Below are positions 34,894-44,751 of a stretch of 64,000 nucleotides of DNA, piece by piece; within the stretch, counting starts at the first letter, position 1, and each line of letters opens with the position of its first letter. The notes beneath the pieces were generated by a model. That model had not been told where the DNA came from, did not search any database, and saw only the letters and a list, made by a program, of their open reading frames with translations. Origin of the DNA: Verrucomicrobiota bacterium. GTDB taxonomy: Bacteria > Verrucomicrobiota > Kiritimatiellia > CAIQIC01. Location of the stretch: assembly GCA_004321905.1 (NCBI GenBank), contig SCQF01000053.1, positions 1 through 64,000 on the forward strand, in the 5' to 3' direction. A program made the translations under genes and the position numbers.

Positions 34894-35852
34894 GCGGATG
34901 TCTTGGCGGTTAGTAAAGCAGGGATCGTCTCCCGTACCAGTCGCTCGGCGGCGGCATGGGCGGCACGCATGTCATTCGCGCCGGGTTGGTGTCGCGCGAA
35001 TTTTACCAGATCGCTTTGCTCCAGAAACCGGGCCACCAAGCGCTGGTGATCCGGCGAAAGCGCGCCGGAGTTGGCGGCCTCACGCAAAAACTCCTCCGTC
35101 GTTTCCTCGGGTGCGTGCAACGCAAAACGCGCTTCCAGATACCGTCGGGCAATGGTCGAAAGTTCAATAAAAAAAACTTCAACCTGATGCTGTTCGATCC
35201 AACCGCGAGCCAGCAACGCCCGCAAGGCGGCCAGCGCGACTTCATGCGGTGGTGGCGGCAGTGTTTGTTCGGCCAAGGCGCGGGCGCGCGCCAAATAACG
35301 GCGCAGCAACCAAGCGCCCAGGCCGATGATGATGGCGGAGAAGGCCAAGGCGAGTAGCCAGCGCGGGATGCGGTCGGGCCAGCGCACCAGATCGTGGATG
35401 TCGTGCAATTGCCGTAGGTCGGCGTTGGTGCTCGTAAGCATACTTTGCACCTTGAAAGCAACAAACGGGAAAGGGGCCTGTGTCGTTGTGCCATCCGGCC
35501 GCGTCCAGACGATACCGGGACTGGTGACGATGACGTGGTTGCCGGTCACGAGCGAGGTGATGGTGTAGTTCACCGTCTCGCGAACCCGGCCATCGGGCAT
35601 TTTTTCGCCGAACTCCTGCCGATTGCGAACAATGATTTCCTTGCCGTGCGACAAATCAGGCGGATTCAGGTGCAGGTTGGTCGGATGCACCGAGGTCAGT
35701 TGCAAATGGATCAAATCGCCGATACGGATATTGTTCGTGCTGATGGCCACGCTGAGTGGTGACTTGGCGGGCGTGATCGGCGGCTGCCGATGGCACCCGA
35801 TGACCGAGGCCAGCAACAGCCAGCAAATTACCTGGAGGGCATGACGCTTCAT
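34890..35852 (-). CDS. Bat-operon lipoprotein with central membrane helix (DUF4381-like)
   Basis: 320-aa protein between the DUF58 and BatA genes, the position often held by a DUF4381-type or second BatD-like protein. It has a lipoprotein signal peptide (VICWLLLASVIGC), a beta-rich periplasmic part similar in texture to BatD (NIRIGDLIHLQLTSVHPTNL), a membrane helix (WLLALAFSAIIIGLGAWLL) near residue 180, and a C-terminal helical cytoplasmic part (FIELSTIARRYLEARFALHAPEETTEEFL). That last motif is typical of the tails of BatD/DUF4381 proteins. The gene overlaps both neighbours by 4 nt. Confidence 0.75.
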   Translation of the reverse strand: MKRHALQVICWLLLASVIGCHRQPPITPAKSPLSVAISTNNIRIGDLIHLQLTSVHPTNLHLNPPDLSHGKEIIVRNRQEFGEKMPDGRVRETVNYTITSLVTGNHVIVTSPGIVWTRPDGTTTQAPFPFVAFKVQSMLTSTNADLRQLHDIHDLVRWPDRIPRWLLALAFSAIIIGLGAWLLRRYLARARALAEQTLPPPPHEVALAALRALLARGWIEQHQVEVFFIELSTIARRYLEARFALHAPEETTEEFLREAANSGALSPDHQRLVARFLEQSDLVKFARHQPGANDMRAAHAAAERLVRETIPALLTAKTSA

Positions 35853-36733
35853 GTCCTGAGCCGCCGTTCCCGTGCCTTGAAAAAACGTACCAGTTCCCGG
35901 TCATAGGCTTCACCGGCCCAGACTTCGATCATATCAAGACCCGTGCGCGCCAGTCGTTGTTTTAAGTCGGCGCGCTGCTGTGTCTGTAGGCTGGTGAGCA
36001 TGCGCCGCACACGGGCATCGGAAGTATCCACAACCTGTCGCGCGCCGGTTTCGGGGTCACGCCATTCCACCAGTCCGGCGGCGGGCCAGTCACGTTCGCG
36101 CCGATCAGCGGCAATAACGGCGACGAGATCGTGGCGTGTCGCACTCACGCGAAGCGTAGCCTTCAAATCTTCACGCGTCAGAAAATCGCTGATAAGGAAG
36201 GTCACCGTCTTGCGCGCGGTGATGTGGTTCAAAAAATCAAGCGCCGGCATCAGGGCGGTGCCGCGGCGGCGGGCGCGAAACCCCAGCACATCCCGCACGA
36301 CGCGCAATACATGGCTGCTGCCTTTCTTCGGCGGCAGAAAATGTTCCACTTCGTCGCTGAACAGAATCAAGCCGACGCGGTCGTTGTTGCGAATTGCCGC
36401 AAACGCCAGCACGGCGGCGATTTCGGCGGCGAGGTCTTTTTTCAACTGCGCCTGTGACCCGAACAAATGCGAAGCACTGATGTCCACCACCAACATCACC
36501 GTCAATTCACGTTCTTCACTGAATTTTTTGATAAACGGATGGCCCATGCGCGCGGTGACGTTCCAATCAATCGAGCGAATGTCGTCACCCGGCTCATATT
36601 CGCGCACCTCCTGAAACTCCATGCCGCGGCCTTTGAAGACACTGTGATACTCGCCCGCGAACACGTCGTTGACGAGATGCCGTGTCCGGATTTCGATCTG
36701 CCGGACCTTCTTGATGATCTCTTTCGCCAACAT
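35849..36733 (-). CDS. DUF58 domain protein
   Basis: 294-aa cytoplasmic protein that pairs with MoxR ATPases. The signature stretch GEYHSVFKGRGMEFQEVREYEPGDDIRSIDWNVTAR lies near residues 27-62. A von Willebrand A-like fold follows, with MLVVDISASHLFG near 80-92. It is thought to be a client or adaptor of the MoxR chaperone. It lies 7 nt after moxR and overlaps the next gene as ATGA, confirming the operon. Confidence 0.92.
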   Translation of the reverse strand: MLAKEIIKKVRQIEIRTRHLVNDVFAGEYHSVFKGRGMEFQEVREYEPGDDIRSIDWNVTARMGHPFIKKFSEERELTVMLVVDISASHLFGSQAQLKKDLAAEIAAVLAFAAIRNNDRVGLILFSDEVEHFLPPKKGSSHVLRVVRDVLGFRARRRGTALMPALDFLNHITARKTVTFLISDFLTREDLKATLRVSATRHDLVAVIAADRRERDWPAAGLVEWRDPETGARQVVDTSDARVRRMLTSLQTQQRADLKQRLARTGLDMIEVWAGEAYDRELVRFFKARERRLRT

Positions 36734-36740
36734 GGGGTGT

Positions 36741-37730
36741 TTAGGGGACGGGCAGTTCGCTAAGGATTCGAGTGATCAAATCGTCGGAGGTCAGCTCTTC
36801 AGCCTCCGCTTCGTAGGAGGTGATAATGCGATGACGCAGCACATCAGGCGCGATGGTTTTCACATCCTGTGGTGTAACATAACCGCGCCCTTGCAGAAAC
36901 GCTTGGGCACGCGCGGCCACCGCGAGATAAATCGTGGCACGTGGCGAGGCGCCATAGCGCAGGTAATCTTTGAGCGCCAGTTTGTATTTCTCCGGCTCGC
37001 GTGTGGCGAACACGATGCTAAGAATGTAGTCCTTGATCTTGTCGTCCATGTAGATTTCGTCCACGACTTTCTGGGCACGGAAGATCGCGTCCGGTTCGAC
37101 CACGGGTTGGACGGTGAGGACTTTCCCGGTGACCGCCATCGCATCGAGAATTTGTTTCTCTTCCTCCAAGACCGGATAGGTAATGCGGAGTTTGAGCATG
37201 AAGCGATCCACCTGCGCCTCGGGTAGGGGATAGGTGCCTTCCTGCTCAATCGGATTTTCCGTGGCGAGCACGAGAAAGGGTTGCGGCAATTTATGGGTCT
37301 CGCCGCCAATCGTCACTTGCCGTTCCTGCATCGCCTCCAGCAAGGCGCTCTGCACCTTGGCGGGCGCACGGTTGATTTCGTCGGCCAGCAGCACATTGGT
37401 GAAAATCGGGCCGCGCTTGGTCGAAAAGGTACCGTCCTTGGGACTATAAATCTGCGTGCCGAGCAAATCAGCAGGGAGCAGGTCAGGTGTAAATTGAATG
37501 CGCCGGAAGCCTGTGTGAACCGCCGCCGCCAATGTTTTGACCGAGAGCGTCTTGGCCAGACCCGGTACGCCCTCCAGCAGAATATGGCCGTTGCTGAGCA
37601 ACCCCACCAGCAAGCGATCAATCAAATATTTCTGGCCAATAATGACCTTGCCCATTTCGGCGCGCAGTGCCGCCACCCACGCACTCTCCGCCTTCACCTG
37701 TTCATTAATGATCCCAATTCCATTGCTCAT
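36741..37730 (-). CDS. MoxR-family AAA+ ATPase
   Basis: 329-aa AAA+ ATPase, first gene of the Bat operon. Walker A is GVPGLAKT near residue 45, Walker B is LLADEINRAP near 112, sensor 1 is LATENPIEQEGTYPLPEAQ, and the C-terminal lid domain is complete. MoxR proteins act as chaperones assembling metal sites or von Willebrand A protein complexes. The ATG at 37730 has AAAGGAG at 8 nt; the track's longer start is upstream of this site. An inverted repeat (37783-37800) upstream may be an operator. Confidence 0.93.
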   Translation of the reverse strand: MSNGIGIINEQVKAESAWVAALRAEMGKVIIGQKYLIDRLLVGLLSNGHILLEGVPGLAKTLSVKTLAAAVHTGFRRIQFTPDLLPADLLGTQIYSPKDGTFSTKRGPIFTNVLLADEINRAPAKVQSALLEAMQERQVTIGGETHKLPQPFLVLATENPIEQEGTYPLPEAQVDRFMLKLRITYPVLEEEKQILDAMAVTGKVLTVQPVVEPDAIFRAQKVVDEIYMDDKIKDYILSIVFATREPEKYKLALKDYLRYGASPRATIYLAVAARAQAFLQGRGYVTPQDVKTIAPDVLRHRIITSYEAEAEELTSDDLITRILSELPVP

Positions 37731-37782
37731 AATTCCGCTCCTTTGCAAACTGTAGGTGATTGGACTATGCCACACGCCAAAA

Positions 37783-37800
37783 CGTTCAAGTATTTGAACG
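37783..37800. promoter_or_regulatory. Inverted repeat CGTTCAA-N4-TTGAACG upstream of moxR
   Basis: A perfect 7-bp inverted repeat about 53 nt before the moxR start, well placed to be an operator for the Bat operon. No regulator gene is adjacent. Confidence 0.5.
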
Positions 37801-37867
37801 TATCGTTATATCAGTGCTTTCACCTTCGCCCCTAGGGGTGCGCGCAGAGTAAGCATAATCGCTTTGA

Positions 37868-37896
37868 TGTTCAATGCTGGCGGTGAGCATTGAACA
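37868..37896. repeat. 11-bp inverted repeat TGTTCAATGCT-N7-AGCATTGAACA
   Basis: Perfect 11-bp arms around a 7-nt loop, between the moxR operon and tRNA-Thr. It shares the TTCAA core with the operator-like repeat 75 bp away. There is no T-run, so it is more likely a protein-binding site than a terminator. Confidence 0.55.
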
Positions 37897-37924
37897 TTGC
37901 CGAAAATGTGACACTGTCGCCGGC

Positions 37925-37952
37925 TTGACTTGAAGCGGCGGGCCGCTATCAT
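37925..37952 (+). promoter_or_regulatory. Promoter of tRNA-Thr
   Basis: TTGACT, 16 nt, TATCAT, ending 15 nt before the mature tRNA. It is the best promoter match in the window. Confidence 0.75.
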
Positions 37953-37967
37953 GCGCCTCGCTTTTTT

Positions 37968-38043
37968 GCCAACGTAGCTCAGCTGGCAGAGCATCGCATT
38001 CGTAATGCGATGGTCGTCGGTTCGAATCCGACCGTTGGCTCCA
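37968..38043 (+). tRNA. tRNA-Thr (anticodon CGT)
   Basis: Full cloverleaf of 76 nt. The acceptor stem GCCAACG pairs with CGTTGGC, the anticodon loop is TTCGTAA in stem TCGCA/TGCGA, and the T loop is GTTCGAATC. A CCA end is encoded. Anticodon CGT reads ACG. Confidence 0.97.
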
Positions 38044-38098
38044 TCATTTCCCGCGCACCACGTGAGAAGGAAGCAGAAATGGGCCGCCGCAGCCGTGC

Positions 38099-38239
38099 CG
38101 GGCATCGTTCGGCAATTTGGCCATGCGTGCGGGCGCGGGCCGCAAAGTGGAATGGGACGGCCCGAACATGCGGTACACGAACATTCCGGAACTCAATCAG
38201 TATCTGAAACGCCCGTATTGGGCCGGTTGGGGAATTTAG
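38099..38239 (+). pseudogene. C-terminal remnant of a Gfo/Idh/MocA-type oxidoreductase
   Basis: An open frame without a start reads ASFGNLAMRAGAGRKVEWDG, then NMRYTNIPELNQYLKRPYWAGWGI and a stop. The pattern (R)KVEWDG...N.PE.NQYLKRPYW.GW is the usual C-terminus of Gfo/Idh/MocA-family oxidoreductases in PVC bacteria. The rest of the gene (about 350 residues) is absent. Upstream the GHRSA seen in another frame suggests further frameshifted remains. It lies directly after tRNA-Thr and before a twin palindrome. Family assignment rests on recall of the motif, not on a search. Confidence 0.6.
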
Positions 38240-38248
38240 TTCGCGCGG

Positions 38249-38298
38249 TTTTCCAAGCCTTGGAAAACGCGGCAGAACTCTTTTCCAACCCTTGGAAA
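38249..38298. repeat. Twin palindrome upstream of nfi
   Basis: TTTTCCAAGCCTTGGAAAA (38249-38267) and TTTTCCAACCCTTGGAAA (38281-38298), centres 32 bp apart. The second ends 2 nt before the nfi ATG, and its GGAAA lies where a ribosome-binding site would be. Confidence 0.9.
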
Positions 38299-38300
38299 CT

Positions 38301-38981
38301 ATGCGTATCGCGCATCAACAACGCTGGAACTTGACGCCACGCGCCGCCATCGCGCAGCAACAACGGCTGCGCAAGAAAGTGATTCCGCGCTTGCCGCAGC
38401 CTTTACCGTCAAATCCATTGGTGGCGGGCACAGATGTTTCCTATGACCAAGGTAGTGACCAGTTGTTTGCCGCCGTCGTGGTACTGCAACTTCCTGAATT
38501 GAAAATCGTCGCGCAGGCCACGACGATTGATCGCGCACGGTTTCCCTATGTGCCGGGCTTGCTCTCGTTCCGCGAAGCGCCAGCATTGCTGCGCTGCTTT
38601 CGTAAGCTTGCCTGTGTGCCAGATGTGGTGATGGTGGATGGGCAAGGATTGGCGCATCCGCGCCGGTTCGGTCTCGCCTGTCATCTCGGCTGGCTGCTGG
38701 AATTACCGACGTTCGGTTGCGCCAAAAGTATTTTGTGCGGCAGCTACGGCCCACTGGCATCACGGCGCGGAGCCACGGCACCGCTAGTGCATAACCAAGA
38801 AACCATTGGCGTGGCGTTACGGACACGAGCCGGTGTGCAGCCGGTTTACGTGAGTATCGGTCACCGGATTGATCTGCCCAGCGCGGTGGATTTGGCTTTG
38901 CGCTGTGCACCGCGTTGGCGCATCCCGGAGCCGACCCGCCAAGCGCACATCTTGGTCAATCAATTACGCCTTGCGGGGTAA
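38301..38981 (+). CDS. nfi: Endonuclease V
   Basis: 226-aa repair nuclease cleaving 3' to deaminated bases such as hypoxanthine in DNA or inosine in RNA. Family motifs are VAGTDVSYDQG near residue 36 (catalytic Asp), FPYVPGLLSFREAP near 82-95, and MVDGQGLAHPRRFGLACHLG near 112-130 (second metal site). Length matches the family. The ATG at 38301 directly follows a palindrome; the ORF track begins at a TTG within that repeat. The 3' end overlaps the convergent serS by 18 bp. Confidence 0.94.
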   Translation: MRIAHQQRWNLTPRAAIAQQQRLRKKVIPRLPQPLPSNPLVAGTDVSYDQGSDQLFAAVVVLQLPELKIVAQATTIDRARFPYVPGLLSFREAPALLRCFRKLACVPDVVMVDGQGLAHPRRFGLACHLGWLLELPTFGCAKSILCGSYGPLASRRGATAPLVHNQETIGVALRTRAGVQPVYVSIGHRIDLPSAVDLALRCAPRWRIPEPTRQAHILVNQLRLAG

Positions 38982-40244
38982 CTCGATCTTCTGCACGCCG
39001 CCCATGTAGGGAACAATCGCTTCCGGTAGCACGATGGAGCCGTCGGGTTGCTGGCCGTTTTCGATGATCGCCACGACGAGGCGCGCGAGTGCGACGCCGG
39101 AGCCGTTGAGCGTATGGACCAGGCGGGTCTTGCCTTTGGCGTCGCGATAACGGATGCCGGCACGGCGCGCTTGAAAATCCTCAAAATTGCTGCACGACGA
39201 AACTTCCAGCCAGCCGTTCTGGCCCGGCGCCCAAAGTTCTATGTCGTAGCACTTGGCGGCGGCAAAGCTCATGTCGCCTTTGCACAGCAGCAGCACGCGA
39301 TAGCAGAGGCCGAGGCGCTGCAACACGGTCTCGGCATTGACCACAAGCTTCTCCAGTTCGTCATAGGAAGTTTCTGGCGTGACGAACTTGACCATCTCCA
39401 CCTTGTCGAACTGATGTACGCGGATCAGGCCGCGCGTGCCCGCCCCGGCGGCCCCGGCCTCGCGACGGAAGCACGGTGAGTAGGCGGTCAGGTAAACCGG
39501 CAGCGGCTTGGCGATGATCTCTTCGCGGTAGATGTTCGTGATCGGCACCTCCGCGGTCGGGATCAGCCAGAGATCGTCGGCGGTGACGTGATACATGTCC
39601 TCGGCCATCTTCGGGAGCTGGCCCGTGCCGGTCATCGAAGCGCGGTTGACGACGAACGGCGTGGAGACCTCGGTATAGCCGTGTTCGCGCGTGTGCAGAT
39701 CGAGCATGAACTGGATCAGCGCGCGTTCCAACCGCGCGCCAAGGCCCACATAGAGCGGGAAGCCCGCGCCGGTCAGACGCGTCGCGCGCTCGAAATCGAG
39801 GATGCCGAGACTCTCGCTCAACTCGACGTGCGTCTTGGGTTTGAAGGCGAACGTCTTTGGCGTGCCGTGCTGGCGCGCCACGACGTTGCCGCTGGCATCG
39901 GTGCCATCGGGCGCGGAAGAGTGGGGGATGTTCGGAATGCGGAGCAGGAGGTCTTGTAACTGCGCATCAATTTCGCCGCCACGTTTATCCATCTCGGTGA
40001 TACGGTCGCCGAGTTCGCGCATCGTGACCTGCTGCGCGCTGATATCGCCGCCGGCCTTCTTGATCTCGCCAAGCTTTTTGGATTCTACGTTACGCTGGTT
40101 TTTGAGCGTCTCGACCTCGGTCAGCAGGCCGCGGCGTTCCTTGTCGAGCGCGATGATCGCATCCAGATTCACATCGCTACGCTTGAACTGCAGCGTCGCC
40201 CGCACATCCGCTTCCCGTTCCCGAATCGTTTTGATGTCCAACAT
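38964..40244 (-). CDS. serS: Serine-tRNA ligase
   Basis: 426-aa class II synthetase charging tRNA-Ser and tRNA-Sec. The N-terminal coiled-coil arm that grips the tRNA long variable arm covers about 30-105 (ALDKERRGLLTEVETLKNQRN). Motif 2 is SPCFRREAGAAGAGTRGLIRVHQFDKVEM near 265-295 and motif 3 ends in LNGSGVALARLVVAIIENGQ. Length is normal. AAGGA lies 7 nt before the ATG. Confidence 0.97.
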   Translation of the reverse strand: MLDIKTIREREADVRATLQFKRSDVNLDAIIALDKERRGLLTEVETLKNQRNVESKKLGEIKKAGGDISAQQVTMRELGDRITEMDKRGGEIDAQLQDLLLRIPNIPHSSAPDGTDASGNVVARQHGTPKTFAFKPKTHVELSESLGILDFERATRLTGAGFPLYVGLGARLERALIQFMLDLHTREHGYTEVSTPFVVNRASMTGTGQLPKMAEDMYHVTADDLWLIPTAEVPITNIYREEIIAKPLPVYLTAYSPCFRREAGAAGAGTRGLIRVHQFDKVEMVKFVTPETSYDELEKLVVNAETVLQRLGLCYRVLLLCKGDMSFAAAKCYDIELWAPGQNGWLEVSSCSNFEDFQARRAGIRYRDAKGKTRLVHTLNGSGVALARLVVAIIENGQQPDGSIVLPEAIVPYMGGVQKIELPRKA

Positions 40245-40268
40245 GGTGATTCCTTTTAGCTAGGCGTA

Positions 40269-40297
40269 TTTTTAGGCCAGCCTGCCACCAAAAGCAA
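40269..40297 (-). promoter_or_regulatory. Candidate promoter of serS
   Basis: TTGCTT, 17 nt, TAAAAA on the minus strand, about 25 nt before the start codon. Confidence 0.45.
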
Positions 40298-40702
40298 GGC
40301 GCGGCGGAGAGGTTTCACCAGCGCAGTTCAAGCTGTTGAGCGGGATAATCTACCAGCGGACGAAAACAGTGCAGAAAATCTCCGACGACAATCAGGGTCG
40401 GCGGGTTGCTGTCGAGGCCGTCGAACTCACGTGGCCCGGTTGACCAAAGCGTACGTTTTATATAGGGGCTGCGCTGGTGACTCCCGAAGGGCACGGATAT
40501 CGGGATCGTAAGCGATGTCCGTCTCCATCAAATCATGCAGGTCCTCAACGACCGCCCGCGTAAGCAACTCGGTTGACGCACGCCGGCGGAAAAAATGACG
40601 GACAATATCGTAAAATGAAATCGTGTGGCCAACAACCCACCCGACCGCCCGCGCGGTGCACTTGGTCCTTGCATCTGCCGCCTTGGAAAACTGCGCCGGG
40701 CC
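40298..40702. other. Gene-poor region with a possible minus-strand gene fragment
   Basis: About 500 bp lie between serS and rpe without an intact gene. On the minus strand an open frame of about 68 codons without a start or ribosome-binding site (40316-40522) ends in GLDSNPPTLIVVGDFLHCF and a C-terminal LELRW. It recalls the end of a uroporphyrinogen-III methyltransferase (P-x-L-x-VVG-x-x-x-x). The 112-aa ORF listed at 40427-40765 overlaps the rpe promoter and has no family character. I regard the stretch as decayed sequence. Confidence 0.35.
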
Positions 40703-40732
40703 TTGACGCCGGGGGCCGGCATCGGCTAGGGT
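40703..40732 (+). promoter_or_regulatory. Candidate promoter of rpe
   Basis: TTGACG, 18 nt, TAGGGT, ending 26 nt before the rpe ATG. Confidence 0.45.
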
Positions 40733-40758
40733 CTGCGCGCTTTTTCGGAAGACGCTCA

Positions 40759-41427
40759 ATGCCAAAAATTGTCATCATGCCGTCAATTCTCGCCGCCGAC
40801 ATGGGCCGGTTGGCGGAGGAGTGTCAGCGCGCGGAAGCGGCGGGCGCGGATGCCTTGCACCTGGACATCATGGATGGCCATTTTGTGCCGAATTTGAGCA
40901 TGGGGCCGGATGTGGTGAAGATGGCGCGCGCGGCAGTGAAGATTCCGCTCGATACGCACCTGATGGTGACGCATCCGCAAAATATGACCGCGGCGTTCAT
41001 CAAGGCCGGTGCAAATCCGTTGCTGATTCATGTGGAAGCACAGTGCGATGTGCGCGCGGTGTTGCACGACATTCGGAAGCATAAACTCCGCGCGGGGCTG
41101 ACGTTGAACCCAGAGACGCCGGTTGAGGCGCTGTTCCCGTATCTTGCGGACGTGGATGAGGTGCTGTTCATGTCGGTGCATCCGGGCTATGGCGGGCAGG
41201 CGTTCATTCCGCAGGTGCTGCCGAAGGTGGCCGAACTGCGGCGACGCGCGCCGGAACTGGATATCTCGATTGATGGCGGGATCAACCGCGCGACGACCAT
41301 CCAAGCAGCGGAACACGGCGCGAATCTCTTTGTGGCCGGCACGTATCTTTTCGGCGCGGCGGATATGCAAGCCGAGATCGCCCACATGCGCGCCGCCATT
41401 CAAAACGCCTACGGCAAGAAAGTTTGA
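40759..41427 (+). CDS. rpe: Ribulose-phosphate 3-epimerase
   Basis: 222-aa TIM-barrel enzyme interconverting ribulose-5-phosphate and xylulose-5-phosphate in the pentose phosphate pathway. Catalytic and metal-site motifs are LHLDIMDGHFVPN near residue 33, DTHLMV near 66, SVHPGYGGQ near 141 and SIDGGIN near 175. The ATG at 40759 gives the family-typical MPKIVIMPSILAAD; the ORF track start is 62 codons too long. The pathway partner tkt is 11 kb away. lepA follows after 10 nt. Confidence 0.96.
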   Translation: MPKIVIMPSILAADMGRLAEECQRAEAAGADALHLDIMDGHFVPNLSMGPDVVKMARAAVKIPLDTHLMVTHPQNMTAAFIKAGANPLLIHVEAQCDVRAVLHDIRKHKLRAGLTLNPETPVEALFPYLADVDEVLFMSVHPGYGGQAFIPQVLPKVAELRRRAPELDISIDGGINRATTIQAAEHGANLFVAGTYLFGAADMQAEIAHMRAAIQNAYGKKV

Positions 41428-41437
41428 TCACCACACC

Positions 41438-43240
<1,803 letters not shown>

Positions 43241-43267
43241 GGTGGGGCGGCCCCAAGGTTTGGAGTT

Positions 43268-43318
43268 TTTTCCAAGCCTTGGAAAAACCGACACCCGACT
43301 TTTCCAAGGCTTGGAAAA
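43268..43318. repeat. Twin palindrome upstream of lepB
   Basis: TTTTCCAAGCCTTGGAAAA (43268-43286) and TTTTCCAAGGCTTGGAAAA (43300-43318), centres 32 bp apart. The second copy ends 1 nt before the lepB ATG. Confidence 0.93.
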
Positions 43319-43319
43319 T

Positions 43320-44420
43320 ATGAACTTCTGGGAACGTCGAAAATACAAGAAACTGGTTGAAGCGCTTTTGCACGACGCGCAACACACGCGCGGGATGCGC
43401 GAAGACGTCGCCGATCCCGCCGACCTCGACCGGATGGAAGGCCTCGAACAGAAATTACGCGACGCCTTGAAGGCCCGGGACGCCAAAGGTGTAGACGCCT
43501 GCGCCGAAGAGCTTGGCCAGATGCGCATGAAGATTGCGCCGCCGCGCAAATATCCGGGTTGGCGCGAGAATATCGAGATGTTTATCGTCGTGCTGGCCGT
43601 CGCCACGGGCATCCGCGCCTATTTCATCTCGCCGTTCAAGATTCCCACCGGCTCGATGCAGCCGACGCTCAACGGCATCACCGCTGTGGCGCAAACAGAG
43701 CGCGGCTTGATGGATTACTTTCCGCTCAACATCGCCAGTTTTCTGCTGTTCGGCGAACGCTATGTTGAAGTGCGCGCACCGGAGTCCGGAGAAATCAACT
43801 ACGTGCAGGGCGGCGAGGAATTTTATACGTTTGCCAACCAAGGACGCACCGTCCAAATTCCGAAAGCGTTTTTCGATGAAAGCAACCGCAGTACCTGTGT
43901 CTTTTTCCGTTATTTTGGAAGCGACGTGGTCGAGAAAGGGCAACTGCTGGCCGCCGGGCGCGTGCGCACCGGGGACATGATCATGGTGGATCGTGTCCGG
44001 TACAATTTCCTGCCGCCAAAACGTGGCGATGTGATTGTGTTTCGAACGAAGAATGTCCATCATGCAGGTGTGCGTACGACCGATCATTATATCAAGCGTC
44101 TGGTCGGCTTGCCGGGTGAAACCATCCGGATTGATCCGCCATATCTGGTCGTCAACGACAAGAAAGTTGAACAACCGTTTCCTTTCCACCGACTGCTGAC
44201 CGATCCGCGCTATGTTGGGTATACCTTGCCAGTCGGTTCAATGCTCGACACGCCCGCAGATTCGATTAAGGTCGGCTCCAACGAATTTCTGCCGTTTGGC
44301 GACAATACGCGATCGAGCCTTGACGGTCGCTACTTCGGGCCTGTGACCCGGAACGACTTACTCGGTCCAGCCTTTATGGTCTTCTGGCCATTCACGGGAC
44401 GCTGGGGCTTGGTTCGCTAG
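43320..44420 (+). CDS. lepB: Signal peptidase I
   Basis: 366-aa membrane protease that removes signal peptides from exported proteins. A cytoplasmic N-terminal helical part of about 85 residues precedes one membrane helix (IEMFIVVLAVATGIRAYF). The catalytic Ser is in PTGSMQPTL and the Lys in DHYIKRLVGLPGE; box E is represented by FGDNTRSSLDGRYFGPV. Large insertions between the Ser and Lys boxes make it longer than typical enzymes. The start is the ATG directly after a twin palindrome (MNFWERRKYKKL), whose GGAAAA may be the ribosome-binding site. It follows lepA on the same strand. Confidence 0.93.
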   Translation: MNFWERRKYKKLVEALLHDAQHTRGMREDVADPADLDRMEGLEQKLRDALKARDAKGVDACAEELGQMRMKIAPPRKYPGWRENIEMFIVVLAVATGIRAYFISPFKIPTGSMQPTLNGITAVAQTERGLMDYFPLNIASFLLFGERYVEVRAPESGEINYVQGGEEFYTFANQGRTVQIPKAFFDESNRSTCVFFRYFGSDVVEKGQLLAAGRVRTGDMIMVDRVRYNFLPPKRGDVIVFRTKNVHHAGVRTTDHYIKRLVGLPGETIRIDPPYLVVNDKKVEQPFPFHRLLTDPRYVGYTLPVGSMLDTPADSIKVGSNEFLPFGDNTRSSLDGRYFGPVTRNDLLGPAFMVFWPFTGRWGLVR

Positions 44421-44751
44421 TTCATTCTCCAGCTTGCCTTGGAAGAGCAATCTACCGGAGAGCGCGCATCCTCACGCACTAAAACCATACGTGATGTTGG
44501 CCACGCGCCACGTAGAAGCGACCTCCGGTCGCTTTTCCTGATGCGGACGGAGTCCGCATCTACGCCGGGGCTTCAGCCGGCCACATCATTTATGGAAACG
44601 CTCTAAAGGTGACCTGCCACAGTTTCATCTATATAACGTCGCATAATATATCTTATGTCTAGCATATGATAGGTCGAACCGCAAGTAATTCGACTTTGGG
44701 TGGTTTCTGGGTTGCTTGGCTACTAGCGCGGGCCTGTTCGTAATTCTGCGA
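44421..44751. other. Convergent gap with tandem hairpins
   Basis: 330 bp between the ends of lepB and glgA. At 44511-44580 there are successive hairpins: AAGCGACCTCCGGTCGCTT, GATGCGGACGGAGTCCGCATC and GCCGGGGCTTCAGCCGGC, probably one composite repeat. The rest (44600-44750) is AT-richer and holds no recognisable gene or RNA. Confidence 0.55.

Noticed and set aside
40427-40765. 112-aa ORF upstream of rpe
   Set aside because: Its start lies within the rpe coding sequence on the other strand and it covers the rpe promoter. It has no family character.
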